Source of the DNA: Dehalococcoidia bacterium
GTDB lineage: Bacteria; Chloroflexota; Dehalococcoidia; Dehalococcoidales; G020351185
Length of the DNA stretch: 8,037 bases
Direction: 5' to 3'
Assembly: GCA_030640385.1 (NCBI GenBank)
Contig: DAOWJL010000064.1
Coordinates: 1-8,037, forward strand
Part shown: in pieces, positions 1 through 5,829 of the stretch
Numbering within the stretch: the stretch's first letter is position 1
How the letters are laid out: every line of letters begins with the position of its first letter
Translations under genes and position numbers: made by a program
Notes under the pieces: generated by a model
Databases searched by the model: none
The model's input: the letters and a program-made list of their open reading frames with translations, nothing else
What the model was told of the DNA's origin: nothing

Positions 1-135
1 GAATTCATCCAGGTCATGCTGCGGTGTTGTCTCCAGTCCAACAATTAACAGGCATTTCTTATCGGGGAGCTGTACGGACCCGGCAACATCGAAAAGATTG
101 CTGGCATAACTGCTTATTTGCTGGGCTAGGGTCAT
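1..135 (-). CDS. Unrecognised protein, N-terminal 45 codons only
   Basis: The reverse strand is open from an ATG at 135-133 to the window edge with no stop, giving 45 residues that begin MTLAQQISSYASNLF and end TTPQHDLDEF. A Shine-Dalgarno AGAGGT (147-142) lies 6 nt before the ATG, which favours this start. The gene follows rplT after 38 bp on the same strand with no visible terminator between, so it is probably the next gene of the thrS-infC-rpmI-rplT transcript. A hydrophobic stretch (CLLIVGLE, near residues 28-35) could be a first beta strand of a Rossmann-like or hydrolase fold, but that is a guess. I do not recognise the family, and pheS, a frequent neighbour in other bacteria, does not obviously match. 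The start region lies inside a perfect inverted repeat, described separately. Confidence 0.6.
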   Translation of the reverse strand, partial: MTLAQQISSYASNLFDVAGSVQLPDKKCLLIVGLETTPQHDLDEF

Positions 136-144
136 ATTATGACC
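130..144. repeat. Perfect 7+1+7 inverted repeat over a start codon
   Basis: The 15 bp read GGTCATA-T-TATGACC on the plus strand, a perfect inverted repeat with a one-base centre. It covers the ATG (135-133) of the partial gene at the left edge and part of its Shine-Dalgarno (147-142). In RNA it could fold as a 6-bp stem with a 3-nt loop that hides the start codon. In DNA it could be an operator half-site pair. Both roles are inference; only the symmetry and position are seen. Confidence 0.5.
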
Positions 145-173
145 TCTATTCAGATTATGTGATGGTGTCTATA

Positions 174-524
174 CTAATTGTTCTGGCTCAGCTTGGTAAG
201 CCGGGCAAAGGCATCCGGCTCCCTGATTGCCATATCAGCCAGCATCTTGCGGTTAATCTCGATGTTGGCTTTGTGCAGGTTGTTTATTAATTGACTATAA
301 GTTATGCCGTTGGCTCTGCTGGCGGCGTTTATACGGGAAATCCAGAGGCGCCTCATATCGCCTTTTCGATCGCGGCGGTGGATGTAAGCATAGTTCAATG
401 AATGGAGCATAGCCTCATGGGCACGCTTATAGAGTGAATGCCTCGTCGCTCTTTGACCTTTAGTCATTGCGAGAACTTTTTTATGTCGTTTGCGTGTAGT
501 TACACTACTTTTAACTCGTGGCAA
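174..524 (-). CDS. rplT: 50S ribosomal protein L20
   Basis: L20 is a primary 23S rRNA-binding protein needed early in large-subunit assembly. In several bacteria it also represses its own operon by binding the mRNA. The 116 residues match the family's usual length and layout: a very basic N-terminal helix (MPRVKSSVTTRKRHKK), the KRAHEAMLHSLNYAYIHRR segment, then the highly conserved RRLWISRINAASRANG block and a C-terminal NRKMLADMAIREPDAF segment. The start codon is TTG (524-522), supported by AGGAGG at 536-531 with 6-nt spacing; no ATG gives the conserved MPR N-terminus. It lies 14 bp after rpmI, so the two are co-transcribed. Nothing is truncated. Confidence 0.97.
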   Translation of the reverse strand: MPRVKSSVTTRKRHKKVLAMTKGQRATRHSLYKRAHEAMLHSLNYAYIHRRDRKGDMRRLWISRINAASRANGITYSQLINNLHKANIEINRKMLADMAIREPDAFARLTKLSQNN

Positions 525-538
525 AATTAGCCTCCTAT

Positions 539-742
539 TTAATCAACACCGTAAGGTATAAGCCTTTTAATACGGACTCTATCTCGGGGGTGCAGTGGTA
601 TCATCTCATCAAAGAGACGCTTTGAACGATTTGATTTACGTCTTCGCAGGTGGCTTTTACCGCCTTTGGTACGCATAATTTTACCGCTACCGGTAATATG
701 GAAGCGGCTTTTGGCTCCCTTGTGTGTTTTAAGCTTTGGCAT
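539..742 (-). CDS. rpmI: 50S ribosomal protein L35
   Basis: L35 is a small basic protein of the large ribosomal subunit. The 67 residues show the family signature MPKLKTHKGAKSRF near the start, TGSGKIMRTKGGKSHL in the middle and the C-terminal RIKRLIPYG, and the length is typical. The ATG at 742-740 overlaps the last 14 bp of infC, and its Shine-Dalgarno AAGGAG (752-747) lies inside infC, 4 nt from the start. This arrangement fits translational coupling to infC, as known for infC-rpmI-rplT operons. rplT follows after 14 bp. Confidence 0.97.
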   Translation of the reverse strand: MPKLKTHKGAKSRFHITGSGKIMRTKGGKSHLRRRKSNRSKRLFDEMIPLHPRDRVRIKRLIPYGVD

Positions 743-1292
743 CCTGCTCCTTCTCTACCTCTTCTTTTGCTTTTATTCTCTGGCTGGCAAGCGGTGTCAG
801 GATTATATGAAGCCTGGCTCCCTCTCTGGTCGGTTGCTTTTCGACAGAAGATATTTCCTTCAGGACCTCCCACATCCTGTCCAGCAATTTCAAACCGAGT
901 TCAGGGTGGGTGTTTTCGCGCCCACGGAACATTATGGTTACCTTGACCTTGTCCCCATCTTCTAAAAGGCTCTTCGCCTTCCTCGCTTTAGCATTGAAAT
1001 CATGCTCGCCGATCTTGGGGCGCAACCGGATTTCCCTGAGCATCGAAAGCTTCTGGCTCTTTCTGGCTTCGCGATCCTTCTTTGTCTGGAGATATTTATA
1101 TCTGCCGTAGTCCATGAGCCGGCACACCGGTGGCATTGCCGTACGCGCCACTTCAACCAGGTCAAGGCTATGCTTCTGCGCTACTTCCCGTGCCTGATAT
1201 AGAGGCATAACACCCAGCTGTTCGCTTTTTTCTCCTACAAGGCGAACCTCTTTAGCCCTGATCATTTCATTAACGCGTAGCTCTTTAAATAT
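729..1292 (-). CDS. infC: Translation initiation factor IF3, AUA start
   Basis: IF3 binds the 30S subunit, prevents premature 50S joining and proofreads the start codon and initiator tRNA. The N-terminal domain carries AKEVRLVGEKSEQLGV and PLYQAREVAQ, followed by the linker with MDYGRYKY. The C-terminal rRNA-binding domain has KIGEHDF, KVTIMFRGRE and the final helical region. Starting at the first ATG (1265) would remove RVNE, which belongs to the conserved family start. Codons upstream of it read IFKELRVNE with no ATG, GTG, TTG or CTG before an in-frame TGA. I therefore place the start at an ATA (1292-1290), 11 nt after a strong AGGAGG, giving 187 codons. infC is the classic gene with a rare start codon (AUU in E. 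coli), which lets IF3 repress its own translation. The exact start is inferred; the identity is certain. The gene lies 71 bp after thrS. Confidence 0.93.
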   Translation of the reverse strand: MFKELRVNEMIRAKEVRLVGEKSEQLGVMPLYQAREVAQKHSLDLVEVARTAMPPVCRLMDYGRYKYLQTKKDREARKSQKLSMLREIRLRPKIGEHDFNAKARKAKSLLEDGDKVKVTIMFRGRENTHPELGLKLLDRMWEVLKEISSVEKQPTREGARLHIILTPLASQRIKAKEEVEKEQDAKA

Positions 1293-1303
1293 GTTCTTTA
1301 TTA

Positions 1304-1309
1304 CCTCCT
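1304..1309 (-). promoter_or_regulatory. Ribosome binding site that decides the infC start
   Basis: AGGAGG on the minus strand (1309-1304) is the only strong Shine-Dalgarno in the thrS-infC gap. It is 11 nt from the ATA at 1292, 2 nt from another ATA at 1301 (too close) and 38 nt from the first ATG at 1265 (too far). It therefore supports a non-canonical start near 1292. Confidence 0.75.
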
Positions 1310-1325
1310 GCCAGAATAGAATTCA

Positions 1326-1339
1326 TATAGTGGACTATA
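1326..1339. repeat. Small inverted repeat in the thrS-infC gap
   Basis: TATAGT-GG-ACTATA on the plus strand gives perfect 6-bp arms around a two-base centre. In RNA it would fold as about 5 bp with a 4-nt loop. It is AT-rich, has no T-tract and sits between the thrS stop and the infC ribosome binding site. It could be a weak hairpin or processing site; it does not look like a terminator. Confidence 0.3.
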
Positions 1340-1363
1340 GCATAATCTCGTACAACGGGCAAA

Positions 1364-3118
1364 TTATAGTTCCAGCTCTTTTGTTTTGTCCATAATGGCT
1401 TTGCCTATAGCTTCTCTGAATACGCTAAAAGGCAGGTCATTCTTTTGTTTGCCGCTACGCAAACGAACAGAGACGTTTCCGGAAGCCATTTCCTTATCAC
1501 CGACTATAAGCATATACGGTATTTTTCTATTCTGAGCCTGGCGGATTTTATTATTTACCGTACCCTGCTGACAGTCAACTTCGATACGTATATTATCTTT
1601 CTTAAGTTCAGACTCCAGCCTATAGGCAAAATCAAGGTGGCGGTCAGCCACCGGTATAATTGCTACCTGGACCGGTGACAGCCATACCGGAAAGGCGCCG
1701 CCATAGTGTTCTATAAGTGATGCCAGAAAACGCTCCATACTACCCAGCACGGTGCGGTGTACCATGGCTACCGGCTGTTCCTTGCCGTCTTCGCCGATAT
1801 ATGTAACGTCGAAACGTTGAGGTAAGTTAAAGTCAACCTGGATGGTGGGCCCCTGCCATGACCGGCCGATGGCATCTTCAAACTTTATGTCTATCTTAGG
1901 CCCGTAGAATACACCCTCTCCGGGGTCTATCTCATAAGAACATTTATTACGTTCTAGAGCTTTCGACAGTGTCTCTGTTGCTTTTTGCCACATGTCTATC
2001 GTGCCGGCATATTTCTCAGGACGGGTGGACAACAGAATTTCATATTTATCAAAACCAAAGGTGTCCACCATAAATAGTGCCAGGTCGAGGACATCTACCA
2101 CCTCATCCTCAAGTTGTTCGAAACGACAGAAAATATGGGCATCATCCTGGGTAAAACCTCTTACGCGAGACAAACCGTGCAGTACGCCGGAGCGCTCATA
2201 GCGATAAACGGTACCCAGCTCTGCCCAGCGTAAAGGCAGTTCGCGGTAACTGCGCAGCTTTGTTTTGTATATAAGAATATGGTAAACACAGTTCATCGGC
2301 TTGATGACATATTCCTCTTCATCAATCTCCATCGGGCTGTACATATTATCGCGATAAAACTCCCAGTGGCCGCTCGTTTTCCACAGACCCAGCTTGGCTA
2401 TGTGAGGAGTATACAGAATATCGTAGCCCCGCTTGATATGTTCGTCTTTCCAGAAGTCTTCTATAATGCGGCGTATGGTGGCTCCATGAGGATGCCAGCA
2501 GACCAGGCCAGGCCCAGACTCTTCGTGAATACTGAAAAGGTCCAGTTCTTTTCCCAGCTTGCGGTGGTCACGCCTGGCGGCTTCGTCCAGTTTCTTCAGG
2601 TATTCATCAAGAGCTTCTTTGGTTTCGAAAGCAATGCCGTAAATCCGTTGCAGCATTGGATTGTGTTCATCACCACGCCAGTAGGCGCCGGCGATGCTGA
2701 GTAACTTGAGTGCCTTTATCTCACCGGTTGATATTATATGAGGACCACGGCATAGATCAGTAAATTCGCCCTGTCTATAAAGACTGACTATATCGTCTTC
2801 AATTTCATTGATAAGCTCAAGTTTGTAGGGTTGAGAAGCGAAAACCTGTTGTGCCTTTGCCTTGTTAACTTCCTCCCTGCTGAAGGGCAAATCCCTGGAT
2901 ATTATCTCGTTCATTTTATCGGTGATAGCTGGCAAATCATCTGTTGTTAGAGAGCGGGGTAGTTCAAAGTCATAGTAGAAGCCATTTTCAATAGCCGGGC
3001 CTATACCGAATTTAGCTTCGGGGAAAAGAGAAAGAACCGCCTCAGCCATAATATGCGAAGCTGAGTGGCGTATCGTCTCTATACCTCTGTCTCCCGACTG
3101 TTTATTAACACTAACCAT
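1364..3118 (-). CDS. thrS: Threonyl-tRNA synthetase lacking the TGS domain
   Basis: This class II enzyme charges tRNA-Thr with threonine in the cytoplasm. The 584 residues begin directly at the N2 editing domain, with the editing residues HSASH (H18, H22) and LCRGPH (C123, H127). The catalytic core follows: Zn ligands C277, H328 and H454 keep the spacing of E. coli C334/H385/H511; motif 2 is TVYRYERS with R306; motif 3 is MERF with R463. A C-terminal anticodon-binding domain starts near residue 480 and ends with VGDKEMASGNVSVRLR. The ~60-residue TGS domain of the 642-residue E. coli enzyme is absent, and the promoter lies only ~65 bp upstream, so it has not simply been missed. The usual MNCPGH motif reads MNCVYH. 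The ATG at 3118 has AGAGGA about 5 nt upstream. The gene leads the infC-rpmI-rplT operon. Confidence 0.96.
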   Translation of the reverse strand: MVSVNKQSGDRGIETIRHSASHIMAEAVLSLFPEAKFGIGPAIENGFYYDFELPRSLTTDDLPAITDKMNEIISRDLPFSREEVNKAKAQQVFASQPYKLELINEIEDDIVSLYRQGEFTDLCRGPHIISTGEIKALKLLSIAGAYWRGDEHNPMLQRIYGIAFETKEALDEYLKKLDEAARRDHRKLGKELDLFSIHEESGPGLVCWHPHGATIRRIIEDFWKDEHIKRGYDILYTPHIAKLGLWKTSGHWEFYRDNMYSPMEIDEEEYVIKPMNCVYHILIYKTKLRSYRELPLRWAELGTVYRYERSGVLHGLSRVRGFTQDDAHIFCRFEQLEDEVVDVLDLALFMVDTFGFDKYEILLSTRPEKYAGTIDMWQKATETLSKALERNKCSYEIDPGEGVFYGPKIDIKFEDAIGRSWQGPTIQVDFNLPQRFDVTYIGEDGKEQPVAMVHRTVLGSMERFLASLIEHYGGAFPVWLSPVQVAIIPVADRHLDFAYRLESELKKDNIRIEVDCQQGTVNNKIRQAQNRKIPYMLIVGDKEMASGNVSVRLRSGKQKNDLPFSVFREAIGKAIMDKTKELEL

Positions 3119-3134
3119 TAAAATCCTCTAAATA

Positions 3135-3168
3135 AAAGCCCCTCACCCGATAAGGAACGAGAGGCTTT
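3135..3168 (-). terminator. Terminator-like hairpin in the thrS leader
   Basis: On the minus strand AAAGCCTCTC (3168-3159) can pair with GAGGGGCTTT (3144-3135), a 10-bp stem with one G-T wobble and a 14-nt loop. TTTTATTT follows within a few bases. It lies between the thrS promoter and the thrS ribosome binding site, so as a terminator it would act as an attenuator of thrS and the downstream translation genes. No T-box sequence (GGTGG-ACC type) or specifier loop is visible, and the leader is too short for a standard T-box riboswitch. It could instead terminate transcripts coming from the coiled-coil gene upstream. Confidence 0.55.
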
Positions 3169-3185
3169 AGCATCCACTAGATTCT

Positions 3186-3214
3186 ATTATAACAGCTATA
3201 AACTACTAAAACAA
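3186..3214 (-). promoter_or_regulatory. Sigma-70-type promoter for the thrS operon
   Basis: Reading the minus strand, a -35-like TTGTTT (3214-3209) is followed after exactly 17 nt by a perfect -10 box TATAAT (3191-3186). Transcription would start near 3179, leaving a ~60-nt leader that contains the hairpin at 3168-3135 and the thrS Shine-Dalgarno. The -35 matches consensus in three of six positions; the -10 and spacer are ideal. Confidence 0.6.
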
Positions 3215-3288
3215 CTTCAGGCAAGAAAAATGATTATCTTTGCCTATAATATTTATGTAAAGTACTACACTATTGATTATATTTATGT

Positions 3289-5085
3289 TTATAAAGCTCC
3301 AGAAATGGCTACGGAAAGAAGAACAGCGCCGAATATTACAGCCATGATGATAATTACGCCATAAATAGCCCACTCTGACTGAGTGAGTTTCCTGACTATC
3401 TTCCTTACCAGTGCCTCTTCTGCTTTAGCCATAGCCCTGTCGGCGGCTTCCTGGGCGGCTCTGGCAATCTCCTCCGCCCTGGCAGCCGCCTCCTGAGCTG
3501 CTCTTCTGGCTTCATCGGCTCTTATCCTGGCTACTTCTTCGGCCCTGGCGGTTGCTTGTTGAGCTGCTCTCTTGGCTTCTTCGGCCTTGGCAATAGCCTG
3601 TTCTCCAGCGGCAGAAATAGCGGCTGCTATGGCTTCGTCAGCCGCCAGGTCTGCTTTTTCAGCTATTCTGGCTGTCTCTTCGGCAACTCTGGCTGCCTCG
3701 GCTGCTACTTCTTTTGCCTCCTTACCTGCTTTGCCAGCTTTCTCAGCCGGTTCGCCGGATACCTTTGTCGCTGCCTCCAGGGCTTCTTCTCCAGCGATAC
3801 CAGCCAGTTCACCTCTTCTGGCGGCTTCCTGAGCCAGACGAGTAGCTGCTGCCGCTGCCCTTTTGGCTTCTTTTCCCGCCTCATCGGCTTTTCTGGCTGC
3901 CTCTATGGTCATACTTCTAGCTGCTTCTTCAACTGCTGCCTTAGCCGCCTCCATCTTCTCTTTGGCTATCTTGGCTGCTGCTTTGGCAGCCTCTATGGAA
4001 CCAATAGCTGCTTCTTTTGAAGCCGTAGCTGCTTCTATCGCTCGTCCGGCAGCTTGTTCAGCGATTGATTTAACAGCAGCCGCTAAAGCCTCATCACCGG
4101 CTATATCGGCTTGTTCGGCTTTCTTTGTCGTCTCCCCTGCAATACGGGCAGCCTTTTTTGCTGCTGCTTTCGCATCTTTACCGGCTTCGTCGATTCTTTC
4201 GGAAAGAATACCCGATACCTTGGTGGCTGCCACAATAGCTTCATCACCGACTATATCGGCTAGCTCGCCCTTTCTGGCTGTTTCTTCAGCCAGACGGAAG
4301 GCGGTTGCCGCCGCCTTTTTGGCTTCTCTGCCAATTTCATCAGCTTTCTTGGCTGACTCTATAGTTAAACTTGAGATAGCTTCTGAAGCCGCTGCTTTTG
4401 CCGATTTCATTGTTTCATCAGCCTGATTGCCGGCAGCACCGGCGGCTTCTATGGAGCGTTCTACAGCTTCTCTGGCCGCGATGGCTGCATTCTCGGCTCT
4501 TATAGCTGCGTCTTCGGCTGCTCTTGATGCAACAGCAGCTGTTTCCTTAGCCGACAACTCTACCTCTTCGGCTTTTACGGTAGCTTCTTCAGCGGCGTAT
4601 TTGGCTGCCCTTGCTGTATCCTCGGCTCTTACAGCTGCCTCTTCGGCTCTCTGGGCGGCTTCCTCTGCTAATTTTGAGGCTGCTTCTGAGGCTTCTATAG
4701 CTTCACGGCTTGATTCTTTGGCATCACGGTCTGCCTTTTCGGCTTCGGCAGTGGCTTTTTCAGCCGATGCTATTGCCGCCTTGGCTATTTTCTCAGCCCT
4801 GGCAGCGGCTTCGGCAGCAGCAGCCGTAGCCTCCTGTGCCGCTGTTTCCCCGGCTTTACGTGCCTCCTCTGCCATCTTTTCGGCTTCGTTGGAAGCCTGT
4901 GTTGCTGATTTGGCGGCTTCATTAGCACTTCTGGCTGCCTCTTCAGCTCTTCTGGCAGCTTCGGTAGCCGCCTTTATATTAGCCTCCATTTCGTCGAGAA
5001 TTATGGGCAGTGGTTTGGTTAGTATTTTGGGTGGTGGTGGTTCAATGCCCTGTTTTCCAGGTGGTTCAGCGTTTTTATCAACCAT
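3289..5085 (-). CDS. Ala-rich helical repeat protein with C-terminal membrane anchor
   Basis: I do not recognise a family. The 598 residues include about 200 Ala (33%), many Glu and Lys/Arg, and no Cys or His. Residues 1-30 are Pro-rich (PPGKQGIEPPPPK), and the only Pro after residue 27 is P446. Residues 33-560 are continuous predicted helix with Ala at every third or fourth position (pattern AxxAAxx), as in Ala-based coiled coils. Residues 200-351 and 352-503 form a tandem duplication with ~50-residue sub-units marked by GREAK, GKDAK, GKEAK and GKEAK at 252, 302, 404 and 454. Residues 572-595 (WAIYGVIIIMAVIFGAVLL) form one membrane segment preceded by the basic RKIVRK, so the long helix should lie in the cytoplasm with the anchor at its C-end. 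The ATG has AAAGGAGG 6 nt upstream. The gene has its own 5' region and is divergent from gcvH. A scaffold, spacer or envelope-associated filament role is plausible but unproven. Confidence 0.88.
   Translation of the reverse strand: MVDKNAEPPGKQGIEPPPPKILTKPLPIILDEMEANIKAATEAARRAEEAARSANEAAKSATQASNEAEKMAEEARKAGETAAQEATAAAAEAAARAEKIAKAAIASAEKATAEAEKADRDAKESSREAIEASEAASKLAEEAAQRAEEAAVRAEDTARAAKYAAEEATVKAEEVELSAKETAAVASRAAEDAAIRAENAAIAAREAVERSIEAAGAAGNQADETMKSAKAAASEAISSLTIESAKKADEIGREAKKAAATAFRLAEETARKGELADIVGDEAIVAATKVSGILSERIDEAGKDAKAAAKKAARIAGETTKKAEQADIAGDEALAAAVKSIAEQAAGRAIEAATASKEAAIGSIEAAKAAAKIAKEKMEAAKAAVEEAARSMTIEAARKADEAGKEAKRAAAAATRLAQEAARRGELAGIAGEEALEAATKVSGEPAEKAGKAGKEAKEVAAEAARVAEETARIAEKADLAADEAIAAAISAAGEQAIAKAEEAKRAAQQATARAEEVARIRADEARRAAQEAAARAEEIARAAQEAADRAMAKAEEALVRKIVRKLTQSEWAIYGVIIIMAVIFGAVLLSVAISGAL
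3577..4032 (-). repeat. 456-bp in-frame tandem repeat, copy B
   Basis: Encodes residues 352-503. Matching landmarks sit 152 residues after copy A: SIEAA at 363, TIEAARKADE at 393, RRGELAGIAG at 423 and AATKVSG at 438. DNA identity is only partial, so the duplication is old or the copies have diverged under composition constraint rather than being freshly made. Confidence 0.75.
4033..4488 (-). repeat. 456-bp in-frame tandem repeat, copy A
   Basis: Encodes residues 200-351 of the Ala-rich protein. It aligns without gaps to the next 152 residues at an exact offset of 152 codons; by hand about 58% of residues are identical. Landmarks are SIEAA at 211, TIESAKKADE at 241, RKGELADIVG at 271 and AATKVSG at 286. 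The true edges of the duplication are fuzzy because the flanks are also Ala-rich. Confidence 0.75.
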
Positions 5086-5144
5086 ATATTGCCTCCTTTA
5101 CTAGCCTGAAAATATAAAACTCCCTATGTAGGTGATAAGAGAAC

Positions 5145-5150
5145 ATTATA
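5145..5150 (-). promoter_or_regulatory. Probable -10 box for the Ala-rich protein gene
   Basis: TATAAT on the minus strand (5150-5145), about 60 bp before the ATG at 5085. No good -35 lies 16-18 nt upstream, so an activator or other element may be needed. A perfect palindrome directly abuts it. Confidence 0.4.
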
Positions 5151-5162
5151 AAGAGTACTCTT
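5151..5162. promoter_or_regulatory. 12-bp perfect palindrome, candidate operator
   Basis: AAGAGTACTCTT is identical on both strands. It sits immediately upstream of the TATAAT at 5150-5145, inside the -35/-10 spacer of the leftward promoter, where a bound dimeric regulator would block or reshape RNA polymerase binding. Only the symmetry and position are seen; the regulator is unknown. Confidence 0.4.
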
Positions 5163-5421
5163 GGCAACATAACAGAAGTATATCGAGCTTTCACTCACTT
5201 TATACCAAATAGAGATTACACTTAATAAGATTGAAAGTCAATACCGCCTAATAGGTTTAACTATATAATTTACTGCATATTGCCATCATTTAGCAATCGC
5301 AATCGGTTGTTTAATGAATTTTATTGAAGTAGCGGATCGTTGATGCTTTAAGTGGGTATAACCTTATGATATTCTATAGGGGGTGGTTGAATGGTGGGAA
5401 TATAAAGGGTAACTGCATAGA

Positions 5422-5427
5422 TATAAT
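5422..5427 (+). promoter_or_regulatory. Possible -10 box for gcvH
   Basis: TATAAT 25 bp before the gcvH ATG would place the transcript start near 5434 and give a leader of under 20 nt that still includes the AGGAGG ribosome site. No matching -35 is visible, so this is a weak call and the real promoter may lie further upstream. Confidence 0.3.
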
Positions 5428-5451
5428 AATTTATGGTTACAGGAGGTTAAG

Positions 5452-5829
5452 ATGTACCCCAGCCAGTTGAAATACAGCACTGAACATACCTGGTTGAAAA
5501 TTGAGGCAGATGACATAGGAATGATTGGCATTACCCACTATTATCAGGAGCAACTGAGAAACATCGTCTTTATTGAATTGCCCAAGGTAGGTGCCGTTGT
5601 CTGCCGGGATGGTGTCTTTGGTATCATTGAGTCATCAAAGGCTACCAGTGACCTTTACGGCCCGGTCAGTGGAACGGTTGTTGAGATAAATAAACTACTG
5701 GAAAGTAAACCCGGTCTGATTAATAGTGATCCTTACGGCAAGGGATGGATGTTTGTTATTGAGCTTAGCAATACCGACGAGCTGGATTTTTTGTTATCTG
5801 CGGATGAATATATCGACCTGATTAGATAA
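5452..5829 (+). CDS. gcvH: Glycine cleavage system H protein (lipoyl carrier)
   Basis: The H protein is a small soluble carrier whose lipoyl-lysine arm takes the aminomethyl group from the decarboxylase, passes it to the T protein and is reoxidised by dihydrolipoyl dehydrogenase. The 125 residues have the usual length and fold landmarks: EHTWLKIE at 11-18, IGITHYYQEQLRNIVFIELP at 25-44 and the lipoylation site ESSKATSDLYGPVSG with K63 as the modified lysine, then YGKGWMFVIEL near 95-105. The ATG has AGGAGG 5 nt upstream. lpdA follows after 30 bp, clearly one operon. The P and T protein genes are absent from the window, so this could be a dispersed glycine cleavage gene or a carrier for another lipoyl-dependent process (some GcvH-like proteins serve lipoate assembly or sulfur oxidation). 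Identity as a GcvH-family carrier is firm; the pathway is not. Confidence 0.92.
   Translation: MYPSQLKYSTEHTWLKIEADDIGMIGITHYYQEQLRNIVFIELPKVGAVVCRDGVFGIIESSKATSDLYGPVSGTVVEINKLLESKPGLINSDPYGKGWMFVIELSNTDELDFLLSADEYIDLIR

Larger units (their letters stand above)
5086..5451. other. Divergent intergenic region, 366 bp
   Basis: This AT-rich gap separates the start of the Ala-rich protein gene (leftward) from gcvH (rightward). It must carry both promoters. I see a TATAAT box for each direction, a 12-bp palindrome, a CCTAATAGG near-palindrome around 5247-5255 and a short GCAATC direct repeat around 5293-5304. I find no convincing small gene, no tRNA and no glycine riboswitch, although gcvH genes in other bacteria are sometimes preceded by one. 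Confidence 0.55.

Noticed and set aside
1..6. EcoRI site at the exact window start (a second site at 1319-1324)
   Set aside because: Probably a clone boundary or chance; it carries no biological meaning for the annotation.
24..290. 88-residue open frame on the plus strand at the left end
   Set aside because: It overlaps the 3' end of rplT and the partial leftward gene, has no ribosome site and a composition unlike a real protein.
3111..3173. 20-codon frame in the thrS leader (minus strand, ATG at 3173) overlapping the thrS start, as an attenuation leader peptide
   Set aside because: It contains no threonine codons, has no Shine-Dalgarno and would start only a few bases from the predicted transcript start. 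Kept only as a note because it runs through the leader hairpin.
3119..3180. T-box riboswitch for thrS
   Set aside because: The conserved T-box sequence and specifier stem are not seen, and the leader after the likely promoter is only about 60 nt.
3556..5104. Long plus-strand open frames (225, 187 and 154 residues) opposite the Ala-rich protein
   Set aside because: They are antisense shadows: Ala codons GCN and Glu GAR on the other strand remove stops and give Ser/Ala-rich frames. They lack good ribosome sites, and the minus-strand frame has a strong one plus a coherent domain layout.
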